Source: Parasegetibacter sp. NRK P23 (GTDB lineage Bacteria; Bacteroidota; Bacteroidia; Chitinophagales; Chitinophagaceae). Taken from it: 64,000 nt of DNA. The position numbers were made by a program, and so were the translations under genes. Where the stretch lies: NCBI RefSeq assembly GCF_023721715.1, contig NZ_JAMDLG010000001.1:62001-126000 (forward strand), in the 5' to 3' direction. The notes under the pieces were generated by a model. The model did not search any database, was not told where the DNA came from, and worked only from the letters and a program-made list of their open reading frames with translations. Position 1 is the stretch's first letter, and every line of letters starts with the position of its first letter. Shown here piece by piece: positions 37,259-45,149 of this stretch.

Positions 37259-37798
37259 ATGAAAAAACTACTTTCCATATTTATGCTTTCCATAGTATGT
37301 ATGGCCGTAAAGGCCCAGGTACAGGAAGGCTCCGTGCAGGCGAGCGGACTCACCTGCGCCATGTGCTCCAACGCGGTTAACAAGGCGTTGGAAGCATTGC
37401 CATTTGTTGAATCCGTTGAAACCGACCTGAACGCTTCCGCCTTCGCCATGAAGTTTAAAAAAGATGCGGAGGTGAGTTTCGATGCCATTAAGAACGCCGT
37501 TGAAGATGCGGGATTCTCCGTTGCCGGTCTGAAAATTAAAGCCAGTTTTCAACCCGTTCAGATAGAAAAAGACGCGCATATCCAATTGGGTAAGCTTAAC
37601 CTTCATTTCCTTGATGTACCCAAACAGGAACTGAAAGGCGCACAATGGGTGAACGTGGTAGACAAGAATTTTGTGACCGCAAAAGAATACAAGAAGTTCA
37701 GCAAAAGCACTGCCATGGCCTGTTACGAAACAGGTGTCATGGAAAGCTGCTGCAAGAACGGCGAAGCGAAACAACGGATTTATCACGTAACACTTTAA
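37259..37798 (+). CDS. secreted HMA-domain protein
   Basis: 179 residues. Signal peptide ends in CMAVKAQ. The HMA domain has GLTCAMCSNAVNKALEAL with Cys33 and Cys36 and ends near FSVAGLK. A beta-rich C-terminal domain follows (FQPVQIEKDAHIQLGKLNL, KFSKSTAMACYETGVMESCC), including a second Cys pair. It probably binds the same metal as its neighbour. It lies in the same operon as the barrel gene. Confidence 0.85.
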   Translation: MKKLLSIFMLSIVCMAVKAQVQEGSVQASGLTCAMCSNAVNKALEALPFVESVETDLNASAFAMKFKKDAEVSFDAIKNAVEDAGFSVAGLKIKASFQPVQIEKDAHIQLGKLNLHFLDVPKQELKGAQWVNVVDKNFVTAKEYKKFSKSTAMACYETGVMESCCKNGEAKQRIYHVTL

Positions 37799-37803
37799 TG
37801 CAC

Positions 37804-37837
37804 CCGGTGGTGCCGCTGTAGCGGTCGGCGCCACCGG
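37804..37837 (+). repeat. GC-rich hairpin between two island genes
   Basis: CCGGTGG and CCACCGG arms enclose an inner CCGCTGTAGCGG hairpin. No T tract follows, so this is more likely an RNA-stability element or partial terminator within the operon than an end. Confidence 0.5.
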
Positions 37838-37852
37838 TTCCCGAAACTTACT

Positions 37853-38683
37853 ATGAAACGAATACTCATCGCTTTCTGCCTGCTGGCGACCATGCAGGGG
37901 AAGGCTCAGGAATTATATGTTTTTTCAGAACCGGCTTCCAACATGCCGGCCCGCTCCCTTGCCGTTAAGTATGGCGGAAAACTCGTGGAATCGAAGCACA
38001 CCAACAGGAAAGAAACAAGGCACAATGCGGAACTGCAACTGGGGTTCAATAAAAACCTGATGGTGCACGCCAGCACGGGTTTCTCCGATATGTATTCCAC
38101 CAATATGCGTTGGGAGTCGGCCAGGCTTTACGCCAAGTACAGGTTCTTTTCTTCCGATGCGGTCCATAAACATTTCCGGATGGCTGCATTTGTTGAAGGA
38201 AGCAAAAGCAGGAACGAACTGCATTACGATGAGCTGAGTCTGGAAGGGGATCAGAGCGGTGTACAAACCGGTGTGATCTTCACGCAACTCTGGCACAAGC
38301 TGGCGGTGTCTTCCACCATCGGTTACCTGCAGGTGTTGCAGGAAAGCAACAAAATCTATCCGCAGCAATATCCTTTGCAGGCAGCGAATTATAGTTTGTC
38401 GGCCGGATACCTCTTGTTTCCCCGGACCTACAAAAGTTACAAGCAGACTAACTTTAACCTCTACGCGGAACTGCTCGGGCAGCAAACCCTGGATAAGCGC
38501 AGGTTCTTCGTGGATTTCGCCCCGGCCATACAATTCATTTTTAATTCTACCACGAAATTGAATGCCGGGCACCGCTTTCAACTGAATGGTAACATGAACA
38601 GGATGGCCAACCAGAGCTGGATGTTAAGTATGGAGCATACTTTCCTGAATGCTTTAAAGAAAAAGAAAAACACCGCTTTATGA
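37853..38683 (+). CDS. outer-membrane beta-barrel protein of the metal island
   Basis: 276 residues with signal peptide (FCLLATMQGKAQ). It shows alternating strand patterns (HNAELQLGFNKNLMVHASTGF, WESARLYAKYRFFS) without a recognised specific family. It resembles the small barrel proteins found next to HMA/AraC genes in Bacteroidota. A role in metal passage across or on the outer membrane is inferred from position. Its stop codon overlaps the regulator start (ATGA). Confidence 0.65.
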   Translation: MKRILIAFCLLATMQGKAQELYVFSEPASNMPARSLAVKYGGKLVESKHTNRKETRHNAELQLGFNKNLMVHASTGFSDMYSTNMRWESARLYAKYRFFSSDAVHKHFRMAAFVEGSKSRNELHYDELSLEGDQSGVQTGVIFTQLWHKLAVSSTIGYLQVLQESNKIYPQQYPLQAANYSLSAGYLLFPRTYKSYKQTNFNLYAELLGQQTLDKRRFFVDFAPAIQFIFNSTTKLNAGHRFQLNGNMNRMANQSWMLSMEHTFLNALKKKKNTAL

Positions 38684-39240
38684 TCTTGCACATCAAAAAT
38701 ATGGTATGTAACCGCTGTAAAATGGTGGTGAAGCAGGAGCTTGAAAAGCTAGGGCTGCGGCCCGTTTCAGTAGAACTGGGGGTAGTGGAATTTGACCGCG
38801 CCCCCGGTCCGGCTGAGATGAGCAACATAAAAGATATGCTTGAATCTCTTGGCTTTGAACTGATCGGCGATAAGAACGCCCTGCTGATTGAGCAGATCAA
38901 AGCATTACTGATCCAGTTGGTGAATACGCCCGAACAATTGGAAAAAGAAAATCTCTCTTCCATACTCGCCCGGCATTTTCACAAAGACTACTCCGGCCTC
39001 AGTAAATTCTTTTCTTCCGTGGAAGGCATCAGCATCGAACAATATTTCATTCTCCAAAAAGTGGAGAAGGTGAAGGAACTGCTGGTGTATGGCGAAAAGA
39101 CCACCTCCGAAATAGCCTGGGAATTGGGGTACAGCAGCGTAGCGCACCTGAGCCGGCAATTCAAAAAAATAACGGGCATCACACCGGGCGCTTTCCGTAG
39201 TATGCGCCATCCCAACCGGAAATCCATCGACCAGTTGTAA
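38680..39240 (+). CDS. AraC-family regulator with HMA-like metal-sensing N-terminus
   Basis: 186 residues. The N-terminal part (about 1-70) reads IKNMVCNRCKMVVKQELEKLG, an HMA-like fold with Cys10 and Cys13. The C-terminal part (about 90-180) is an AraC helix-turn-helix (TTSEIAWELGYSSVAHLSRQFKKITG). The fusion suggests a direct metal sensor that controls the island. It overlaps the upstream gene by 4 bp, so it is cotranscribed with it. Metal binding and targets are inferred. Confidence 0.85.
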   Translation: MILHIKNMVCNRCKMVVKQELEKLGLRPVSVELGVVEFDRAPGPAEMSNIKDMLESLGFELIGDKNALLIEQIKALLIQLVNTPEQLEKENLSSILARHFHKDYSGLSKFFSSVEGISIEQYFILQKVEKVKELLVYGEKTTSEIAWELGYSSVAHLSRQFKKITGITPGAFRSMRHPNRKSIDQL

Positions 39241-39246
39241 AAGAAT

Positions 39247-39304
39247 TTGCAAAATCCGGAAGAGATGCTACTTTTGTCTAAATATAAATTTAGACATGTC
39301 TAAA
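39247..39304 (+). promoter_or_regulatory. promoter and overlapping palindromic operators of the TonB receptor gene
   Basis: TTG (39247-39249) and TACTTTTG (39269-39276) with 19 bp between form the promoter. Immediately downstream are two overlapping palindromes: GTCTAAAT-N4-ATTTAGAC (39276-39295) and TTTAGACATGTCTAAA (39289-39304). The second covers the start codon. Its half-site and spacing equal those of the site before the mntR-like gene (54350-54365). TGTCTAAA also repeats directly 22 bp apart, which would suit an AraC-type binder. Confidence 0.7.
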
Positions 39305-41347
39305 AATAAGTTGATAGGATGGGTAAAATATCTTTCAGCAACGCTAAATATATTACTCGTTTCAACAGTATCCGTTTCTGCGCAGGAGGAAAGCCAGGCT
39401 AAAACTGATTCGCTGGAAGAAGTGGTGGTGAGCGGTGGAATGCGGGAAGTAACCCGGATGATGAGTCCGATTCCGGTAGAGCGTTATTCCGCGCAGTTCT
39501 TCAGGAAGAACCCCGTACCCAATCTATTCGAATCGCTCAGCCTGCTCAACGGCGTTCAGCCACAAATCAATTGTAATGTTTGTAATACCGGGGATATCCA
39601 TATCAATGGAATGGAAGGACCTTATACCATGGTATTGATCGATGGAATGCCGATTGTAAGTAGTCTTTCCACCGTATATGGTTTAATGGGTATTCCTTCC
39701 GGGTTAATAAAGAGGATAGAGGTCATCAAAGGGCCATCCAGCACTTTGTATGGTTCTGAAGCAGTGGCGGGATTGATCAATGTGATTACGCAGGAACCTG
39801 GTTCCGCCGGTAAATTCTTTACAGATATAAATGTCACCGGATATAGAGAGTTAAATGCCGATGTAGCCGGAACGATAAGAGCGGGGAAATGGAGCGGTTT
39901 GTTAGGACTGAACGCCTTCACTTTTCAACAAAGAAAGGACATCAATAAGGATAACTTCACCGATATCGCTTTACAGGAAAGGATTTCCTTCTTTCAGAAA
40001 TGGCAATTGCAAAGGGCGAACGTCCTGCCTTTTTCCATTGCCATGCGACTTTTCACGGAAGACCGGTGGGGCGGGGAGATGCAATGGAGCAAGAGGTGGC
40101 GCGGCACCGATAGTATTTATGGCGAAAGCATCCGTACCAAAAGGGCCGAACTCTTCGGGCAATATGGTTTCCGGGTAAAACAACTTCCTTTGCTGTTGGA
40201 ATATTCTTACAATATCCACGATCAGAATGCGGCTTACGGCAACACATTTTACAACGCTTCCCAGCACACGGCTTTCTCCCAGTTCAGGTGGAACGCTTCG
40301 TTGGGGAAACACCATCTTGTAGCAGGTATTCCTTTCCGTTATATCCGTTATGATGACAATACACCTGCTACACAACATGCGGATGGTAGTTCCAGACCCG
40401 ACCATGCCATTACTACCGGGGTATTCTTCCAGGATGAATGGGAGCTGAACCGTGCCTGGACCCTGCTCTCCGGTGTGCGGTCAGAATGGAACAACCGTCA
40501 TGGTTGGATACCATCTCCCCGTGCGGCCCTCCGGTTCAGGCCCGATGGCAGGCAAACCATCAGGTTAAGTGCCGGCAATGGTTTCCGCGTGGTGAATCTT
40601 TTTACGGAAGAGCACCAGGCTTTGAGCGGCGCGCGCGAACTGGAGATACTAGGAAATCTGAAGCCTGAAAAAAGCTGGAACTTCAACCTCAACTACGCCG
40701 GGCAATGGGCCATGAAAAAAGGATTTTTCGGAATAGATGCTTCTGTTTTCTACACCTATTTCACCAACAAGATCATCGCCGATTACGATACGGACCCCGA
40801 TAAAATCATTTACGCCAATCTCGATGGTTCTGCGGTTTCAAAAGGCTTCAGCCTGAACTCGGAAATGAACATCGGCAATAAACTTAAACTGATCACGGGT
40901 TTCAGTGTAATGGAAGTGAGCAGTACAGAAACCGATGCCTCAGGGAAAAAGACCACACAACCCGTGCTTTTTGCCCCTGAATGGACCGCCAACTATGCCT
41001 GGAGTTATATTCCGGGATGGGGGGGGCTCTCCTTCGATATCACCGGGAAAACATATGGTCCCATGCGGCTACCCGTGGTACCCAATGATTTTCGTCCAGC
41101 GTACAGTCCTGTTTTTACCATCCTGAATTTCCAGACCACGAAAAAAATAGGTGAAAAAACGGAGCTATATGGCGGTGTGAAAAACCTCCTCAATTTCTTA
41201 CCGGAAAACCCCATCCTCCGTCCCGAAGATCCCTTCGATAAAAATGTGGATGTAAACAATCCGAACGATTACCGTTTCGATCCTTCTTACAATTATGCGC
41301 CAATGCAGGAGAGAAGATGGTTTGTGGGGATGCGGGTGAAGTTGTAG
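39296..41347 (+). CDS. TonB-dependent receptor
   Basis: 683 residues. A signal peptide ends VSTVSVSAQ, a TonB-box-like EEVVVSGG follows, then the plug with SLLNGVQPQINCNVCNTGDI, MVLIDGMPIVS and KGPSSTLYGSEAVAGLINVIT. A CxxC pair (Cys93, Cys96) lies in the plug. There is no N-terminal carboxypeptidase-like domain. The barrel ends in MQERRWFVGMRVKL. It belongs to the FepA/CirA-type receptors. Location and operator suggest metal or metallophore uptake; the ligand is not known. Confidence 0.93.
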   Translation: MSKNKLIGWVKYLSATLNILLVSTVSVSAQEESQAKTDSLEEVVVSGGMREVTRMMSPIPVERYSAQFFRKNPVPNLFESLSLLNGVQPQINCNVCNTGDIHINGMEGPYTMVLIDGMPIVSSLSTVYGLMGIPSGLIKRIEVIKGPSSTLYGSEAVAGLINVITQEPGSAGKFFTDINVTGYRELNADVAGTIRAGKWSGLLGLNAFTFQQRKDINKDNFTDIALQERISFFQKWQLQRANVLPFSIAMRLFTEDRWGGEMQWSKRWRGTDSIYGESIRTKRAELFGQYGFRVKQLPLLLEYSYNIHDQNAAYGNTFYNASQHTAFSQFRWNASLGKHHLVAGIPFRYIRYDDNTPATQHADGSSRPDHAITTGVFFQDEWELNRAWTLLSGVRSEWNNRHGWIPSPRAALRFRPDGRQTIRLSAGNGFRVVNLFTEEHQALSGARELEILGNLKPEKSWNFNLNYAGQWAMKKGFFGIDASVFYTYFTNKIIADYDTDPDKIIYANLDGSAVSKGFSLNSEMNIGNKLKLITGFSVMEVSSTETDASGKKTTQPVLFAPEWTANYAWSYIPGWGGLSFDITGKTYGPMRLPVVPNDFRPAYSPVFTILNFQTTKKIGEKTELYGGVKNLLNFLPENPILRPEDPFDKNVDVNNPNDYRFDPSYNYAPMQERRWFVGMRVKL

Positions 41348-41358
41348 CCTCATCCCGC

Positions 41359-41380
41359 CCCCTCTCCCCGGGGAGAGGGG
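41359..41380. repeat. perfect 22-bp GC-rich palindrome
   Basis: CCCCTCTCCCC is followed directly by its complement, 12 bp after the TonB receptor stop codon. No loop and no T tract. Confidence 0.8.
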
Positions 41381-41415
41381 CATTGTTCGTGGTATTCGAA
41401 TTATTTAACGCGCAT

Positions 41416-41462
41416 AAAAAGACGAATGCACGAGGTTGTAATTACTCCGTGCATTCGTTTTT
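41416..41462. terminator. bidirectional intrinsic terminator
   Basis: ACGAATGCACG (41422-41432) pairs perfectly with 41448-41458. A run of As precedes and a run of Ts follows, so it can end the TonB receptor transcript on the plus strand and the synthase transcript on the minus strand. Confidence 0.8.
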
Positions 41463-41564
41463 ACTGGTAGCATCAGTACTTTTTCTGATGTATGGTAACA
41501 AGGTTGTAAAATGCTTTTACCACAAAAATAACACCTCACAAAATCAGCCTTCCAAACGCCGCGT

Positions 41565-41820
41565 CCTGCGAACTGCGAGGAACGAAGCAGTGAAGCAGGC
41601 TCCTGCGAGGAACGAAGCAATCTTGAGAAAGTCTTACTCACCCCCTTTCGTTCTTCTAATAACTTCTAGTGAAAATAACCCCAACAAAAAAGGAACAAGC
41701 ACGCAGCAGTTTCAACCACTCCTTGCGTCCTTGCTCCCTGCGAACTGCAAGGAACGTGCAGTGAAGCAGGCTCCTGCGAACTGCAAGGAACGTGCAGTGA
41801 AGCAGGCTCCTGCGAAGCAC
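41565..41820. repeat. REP-like 36-bp repeat, two identical tandem copies plus two diverged
   Basis: Two identical 36-bp units are in tandem at 41737-41772 and 41773-41808, starting CCTGCGAACTGCAAGG and ending GTGAAGCAGGCT. A diverged 37-bp copy lies at 41565-41601 with a partial copy at 41602-41619, and a partial copy at 41809-41820. Each unit holds ACTGCA-N7-TGCAGT, and each junction holds GCAGG-CT-CCTGC, so each unit can fold. Confidence 0.8.
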
Positions 41821-41838
41821 AAACCAGCCGCATGAAAC

Positions 41839-43092
41839 CTAAGCCTCCGCCATATCCGGAATAGCCTCCGCCTTATAGCTTCCCGCATCCAGCTTCTCTT
41901 TTGTTTCTTCAAAAGCTTTCAGCGTAAGCTCGATATCTTCATCCGTATGCACCGCGGTAGGAATCAGCCGGTAAATAATATGTCCTTTAGGAATAACGGG
42001 ATATACCACGATAGAGCAGAAAATATTGTAGTTCTCGCGCAGGTCCATCACCATCGCCGTTGCTTCTTCCACACCACCTTTCATGTACACGGGGGTAACT
42101 ACGGAGTCGGTTTTTCCGATATCGAACCCTTTTTCTTTCAGGCCGTTCTGCAGTTTTAAAGCGTTCTCCCACAACTTCGCTTTCATTTCCGGATGTTTGC
42201 GCATCAATTCCACCCTTTTCAGGTGACCGATCACCAGTGGCAGGGGAACGGACTTCGCAAAGATTTGTGAGCGAAGGTTATAGCGGAGGTAATCGATGAT
42301 GGCTTTATCGCCGCTGATGAATGCGCCGATAGAAGCACCAGACTTCGCGAAAGTATTGAACAGCAAATCTATTTTATCCTGGATACCTTGTTCTTCACCG
42401 GTTCCCGCACCTGTTTTACCGAGGGTACCGAAGCCGTGCGCGTCGTCCACCAGCAGGCGGAAATCAAACTTTTCTTTCAGGGCGGCGATCTCTTTCAGTT
42501 TGCCCTGGTCGCCCGCCATACCGAAAACACCTTCGGTTACCACGAGGATACCACCACCTGAGGTTTTGATCATTTCGGTGGCGCGTTTCAGTTGCTTTTC
42601 GCAATCCTCGATATCATTGTGTTTGAATACATAACGGTGTCCCTGGTGTAGCCGGAGTCCGTCGATGATGCTGGCGTGGCATTCCGCGTCGTATACGATC
42701 ACGTCGCGGCGGGTACAGATGGCGTCGATGGTACTCATGACGCCCTGGTAGCCATAGTTCAGGAGGCAGGTATCTTCCTTGCCCATGTAGTCGGAAAGTT
42801 CTTTTTCGAGTTGCTCGTGGTAATTGGTATTACCGCTCATCATGCGGGCGCCCATGGGGGAGGCCAGTCCATAATCAGCGGCGGCCTTCGCGTCGGCTGC
42901 GCGCACTTCGGGATGGTTAGCGAGACCGAGGTAGTTGTTCAGGCTCCAAACGATCTTTTCTTTGCCGCGGAAAAACATCCGGGTGCCGATTTCCCCTTCC
43001 AGTTTCGGGAAGGCGAAATAACCATGTGCTCTCTCTCGGTGCTGGCCAATAGGGCCCTGGTTACTCAGTAAGCGCTCAAAAATATCTGCCAT
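41839..43092 (-). CDS. alpha-oxoamine synthase family PLP enzyme
   Basis: 417 residues from the ATG at 43092; a longer frame was rejected because it includes a -7 promoter element. The class II aminotransferase fold is clear: SLNNYLGLANHP, GARMMSGNTNYHEQLE, DDAHGFGTLG, and the PLP-lysine region NTFAKSGASIGAFISG. The family covers 2-amino-3-ketobutyrate CoA ligase, 8-amino-7-oxononanoate synthase and serine palmitoyltransferase. In Bacteroidota, serine palmitoyltransferase or the cysteate-using sulfonolipid enzyme is likely. Sequence alone does not decide. Confidence 0.85.
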   Translation of the reverse strand: MADIFERLLSNQGPIGQHRERAHGYFAFPKLEGEIGTRMFFRGKEKIVWSLNNYLGLANHPEVRAADAKAAADYGLASPMGARMMSGNTNYHEQLEKELSDYMGKEDTCLLNYGYQGVMSTIDAICTRRDVIVYDAECHASIIDGLRLHQGHRYVFKHNDIEDCEKQLKRATEMIKTSGGGILVVTEGVFGMAGDQGKLKEIAALKEKFDFRLLVDDAHGFGTLGKTGAGTGEEQGIQDKIDLLFNTFAKSGASIGAFISGDKAIIDYLRYNLRSQIFAKSVPLPLVIGHLKRVELMRKHPEMKAKLWENALKLQNGLKEKGFDIGKTDSVVTPVYMKGGVEEATAMVMDLRENYNIFCSIVVYPVIPKGHIIYRLIPTAVHTDEDIELTLKAFEETKEKLDAGSYKAEAIPDMAEA

Positions 43093-43122
43093 ATGCTCCT
43101 GTTGATTAATTGAAAATTTGTG

Positions 43123-43130
43123 CAAAGGTA
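43123..43130 (-). promoter_or_regulatory. -7 promoter element for the alpha-oxoamine synthase gene
   Basis: TACCTTTG on the minus strand, 30 bp upstream of the chosen ATG at 43092. No clear -33 TTG. Confidence 0.6.
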
Positions 43131-43303
43131 AAAAAAACTGTTGTAAAGGGCGGTTTTCGTGGAAACGGTTCATGGGAAAACTGTATCGGAATCTGGTATT
43201 ATTCACGTTATGTTAAAACACATAGTTCGGGAGATGTAGTAGCTTTACGCCTTCATTTTAAGTAAGTTGACCTTTTAAGAATGCCAAAAACATACAGCAA
43301 AGC

Positions 43304-44941
43304 ATGAAAAGAGCCGTTTTTACCGGGGTCCTGGCGGCCCTCTCTGTATTAGGTTTCACTCAGAAGCCCGCTCCGGCAGGTATTGCCCGTCCTAAACTGG
43401 TGGTGGGTATCGTGGTGGACCAGATGCGTTGGGATTTTCTCTACCGTTATTACGACCGTTATGAAGCGAACGGCGGCTTTAAAAGACTGGTTAACCAGGG
43501 ATTTACCTGTGAAAATACTTTTATCCCTTATGCGCCCACCATTACAGCCTGCGGACACGCCTGCGTGTATACGGGTTCCGTGCCCGCCATCAACGGAATC
43601 ACAGGGAACGGCTGGTGGGACAGGGCCGAGGGCCGCTCGATTTATTGCGTGGAAGATAAATCCGTGCAAACCGTTGGCGCAACCGGCTCCGCAGGAGAAA
43701 TGAGCCCCAGGAACCTGCTTGCCACCACCATCACCGACGAACTCCGGCTGGCCACCAACTTCAGGAGCAAAACGATTGGCGTGGCCATTAAGGACCGTGG
43801 CGCCATTCTTCCTGCCGGACATGCCGCCAACGGCGCTTTCTGGTACGATGGTAAATCAGGCAAATGGATCAGCTCCACCTATTATGGGAAAGAACTGCCT
43901 TCCTGGGTGAATGCTTTCAACGATAAAAAACTGCCCGATCAGTATTTCGAAAAGGGATGGAATACGTTGTACCCTATCAATACTTATGTGCAGAGCACAG
44001 CCGATCAGAAAGCATATGAATCCAGGCCCCTGGGTTCCTCGGCCGCAGGATTTCCTTACGAGTTGAAACGCTTTATTGGCAACAATTACGGCGCGATATC
44101 TTCTACTCCTTATGGCAATACGTTCACCCTTGAAATGGCCAAAGCCGCCTTGCAGGGCGAACAACTGGGTAAAGGAAACTTTACGGATTTCCTGGCCGTA
44201 AGTCTTTCTTCCCCGGACTATATCGGACATGCTTTCGGACCGAATTCCATTGAAACTGAAGACGGCTACCTCAGGCTGGATAAAGACCTGGGCGCTTTCC
44301 TGAACCACCTCGACCAGCAGGTAGGGAAGGGGCAGTACCTCGTTTTTCTTACCGCCGATCATGGTGTGGCGCATGTGCCTGGTTTCATGAACGAAAACAA
44401 ATTGCCAGGCGGTACTTTCGACGACGGGGCCTGGATGAAAAAAATGAACGCGGACCTCAAAGAAAAGTTCGGGCAGGATAAGCTGATCCTCAGTACCTAC
44501 AACTACCAGGTACACCTCAATTATTCGTTAATGGATTCCGCTGACATCGATGAAGAGGATGTAGTGGAAATGATTACCCTGGCGCTGAGGAAAGAAGACG
44601 CTGTCGCTAACGTGTTTGAAACGGCGGACATCAGTGAAACAACACTCAACGCCACCGTGAAAGAACGCATCACCAACGGGATATTTTACCCCCGCAGCGG
44701 CGACATACAATTCGTATTGAAACCAGGGTACATCGATGGCGGAAAAACCGGTACCACACACGGTTTATGGAATCCTTACGATGCCCATATTCCCCTGGTG
44801 TTCTATGGCTGGAACGTGAAGCCCGGGAAAACCAACCGCGAAACCTACATGAATGATATCGCGCCCACCATCGCCGCTATGCTGCGCATTCAGATGCCAA
44901 GCGGCTCCGTCGGGAAAGTGATCACTGAAATCGGTTTCTAA
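43304..44941 (+). CDS. pafA: PafA-type alkaline phosphatase
   Basis: 545 residues with signal peptide. Metal-binding Asp39 lies in VGIVVDQMRWDF and the catalytic Thr79 in YAPTITACGHACVYTG. Substrate-binding Lys163 and Arg165 lie in AIKDRGAILPAGH. LSSPDYIGHAFGP and FLTADHGVAHVPG supply further zinc ligands. This is the phosphate-irrepressible PafA family of Bacteroidota, which hydrolyses phosphomonoesters in the periplasm. A terminator follows. Confidence 0.94.
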   Translation: MKRAVFTGVLAALSVLGFTQKPAPAGIARPKLVVGIVVDQMRWDFLYRYYDRYEANGGFKRLVNQGFTCENTFIPYAPTITACGHACVYTGSVPAINGITGNGWWDRAEGRSIYCVEDKSVQTVGATGSAGEMSPRNLLATTITDELRLATNFRSKTIGVAIKDRGAILPAGHAANGAFWYDGKSGKWISSTYYGKELPSWVNAFNDKKLPDQYFEKGWNTLYPINTYVQSTADQKAYESRPLGSSAAGFPYELKRFIGNNYGAISSTPYGNTFTLEMAKAALQGEQLGKGNFTDFLAVSLSSPDYIGHAFGPNSIETEDGYLRLDKDLGAFLNHLDQQVGKGQYLVFLTADHGVAHVPGFMNENKLPGGTFDDGAWMKKMNADLKEKFGQDKLILSTYNYQVHLNYSLMDSADIDEEDVVEMITLALRKEDAVANVFETADISETTLNATVKERITNGIFYPRSGDIQFVLKPGYIDGGKTGTTHGLWNPYDAHIPLVFYGWNVKPGKTNRETYMNDIAPTIAAMLRIQMPSGSVGKVITEIGF

Positions 44942-44958
44942 AACAAAACATTCCATAA

Positions 44959-44999
44959 AGCGGGGGTACATCAAATATTGGTGTGCCCTCGCTCTTTTC
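44959..44999 (+). terminator. intrinsic terminator after pafA
   Basis: AGCGGGGGTACA and TGTGCCCTCGCT form a stem with minor mismatches, followed by CTTTTC. The remaining 150 bp before the M16 gene show nothing definite. Confidence 0.65.
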
Positions 45000-45149
45000 T
45001 ATACTATGCCCAAATTCATCAATTCCTATTGCCGTTCGTAAATATGCCGCTGAAATCTGCTCTACAAAACACAGCTTGTTGCTGAAATTGGGCTATCCTT
45101 GCAGCAGCTAAAGCACCAGCCCGGTTACCGGGAAAAAACCTGACACATT

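Larger units (their letters stand above)
41348..41838. other. 491-bp intergenic region with hairpins and repeats
   Basis: It holds, in order, a 22-bp GC-rich palindrome, a bidirectional terminator, and several copies of a 36-bp repeat. A plus-strand frame runs through it but its C-terminal half consists of translated repeats, so I do not call a gene. Confidence 0.7.

Noticed and set aside
41565-41820. possible CRISPR array
   Set aside because: Units are directly abutting with no unique spacers, copies diverge, and no cas genes are nearby.
41317-41835. 172-codon open frame after the TonB receptor
   Set aside because: It begins inside the receptor gene, crosses a palindrome and a terminator, and its second half is a translation of the 36-bp repeats.
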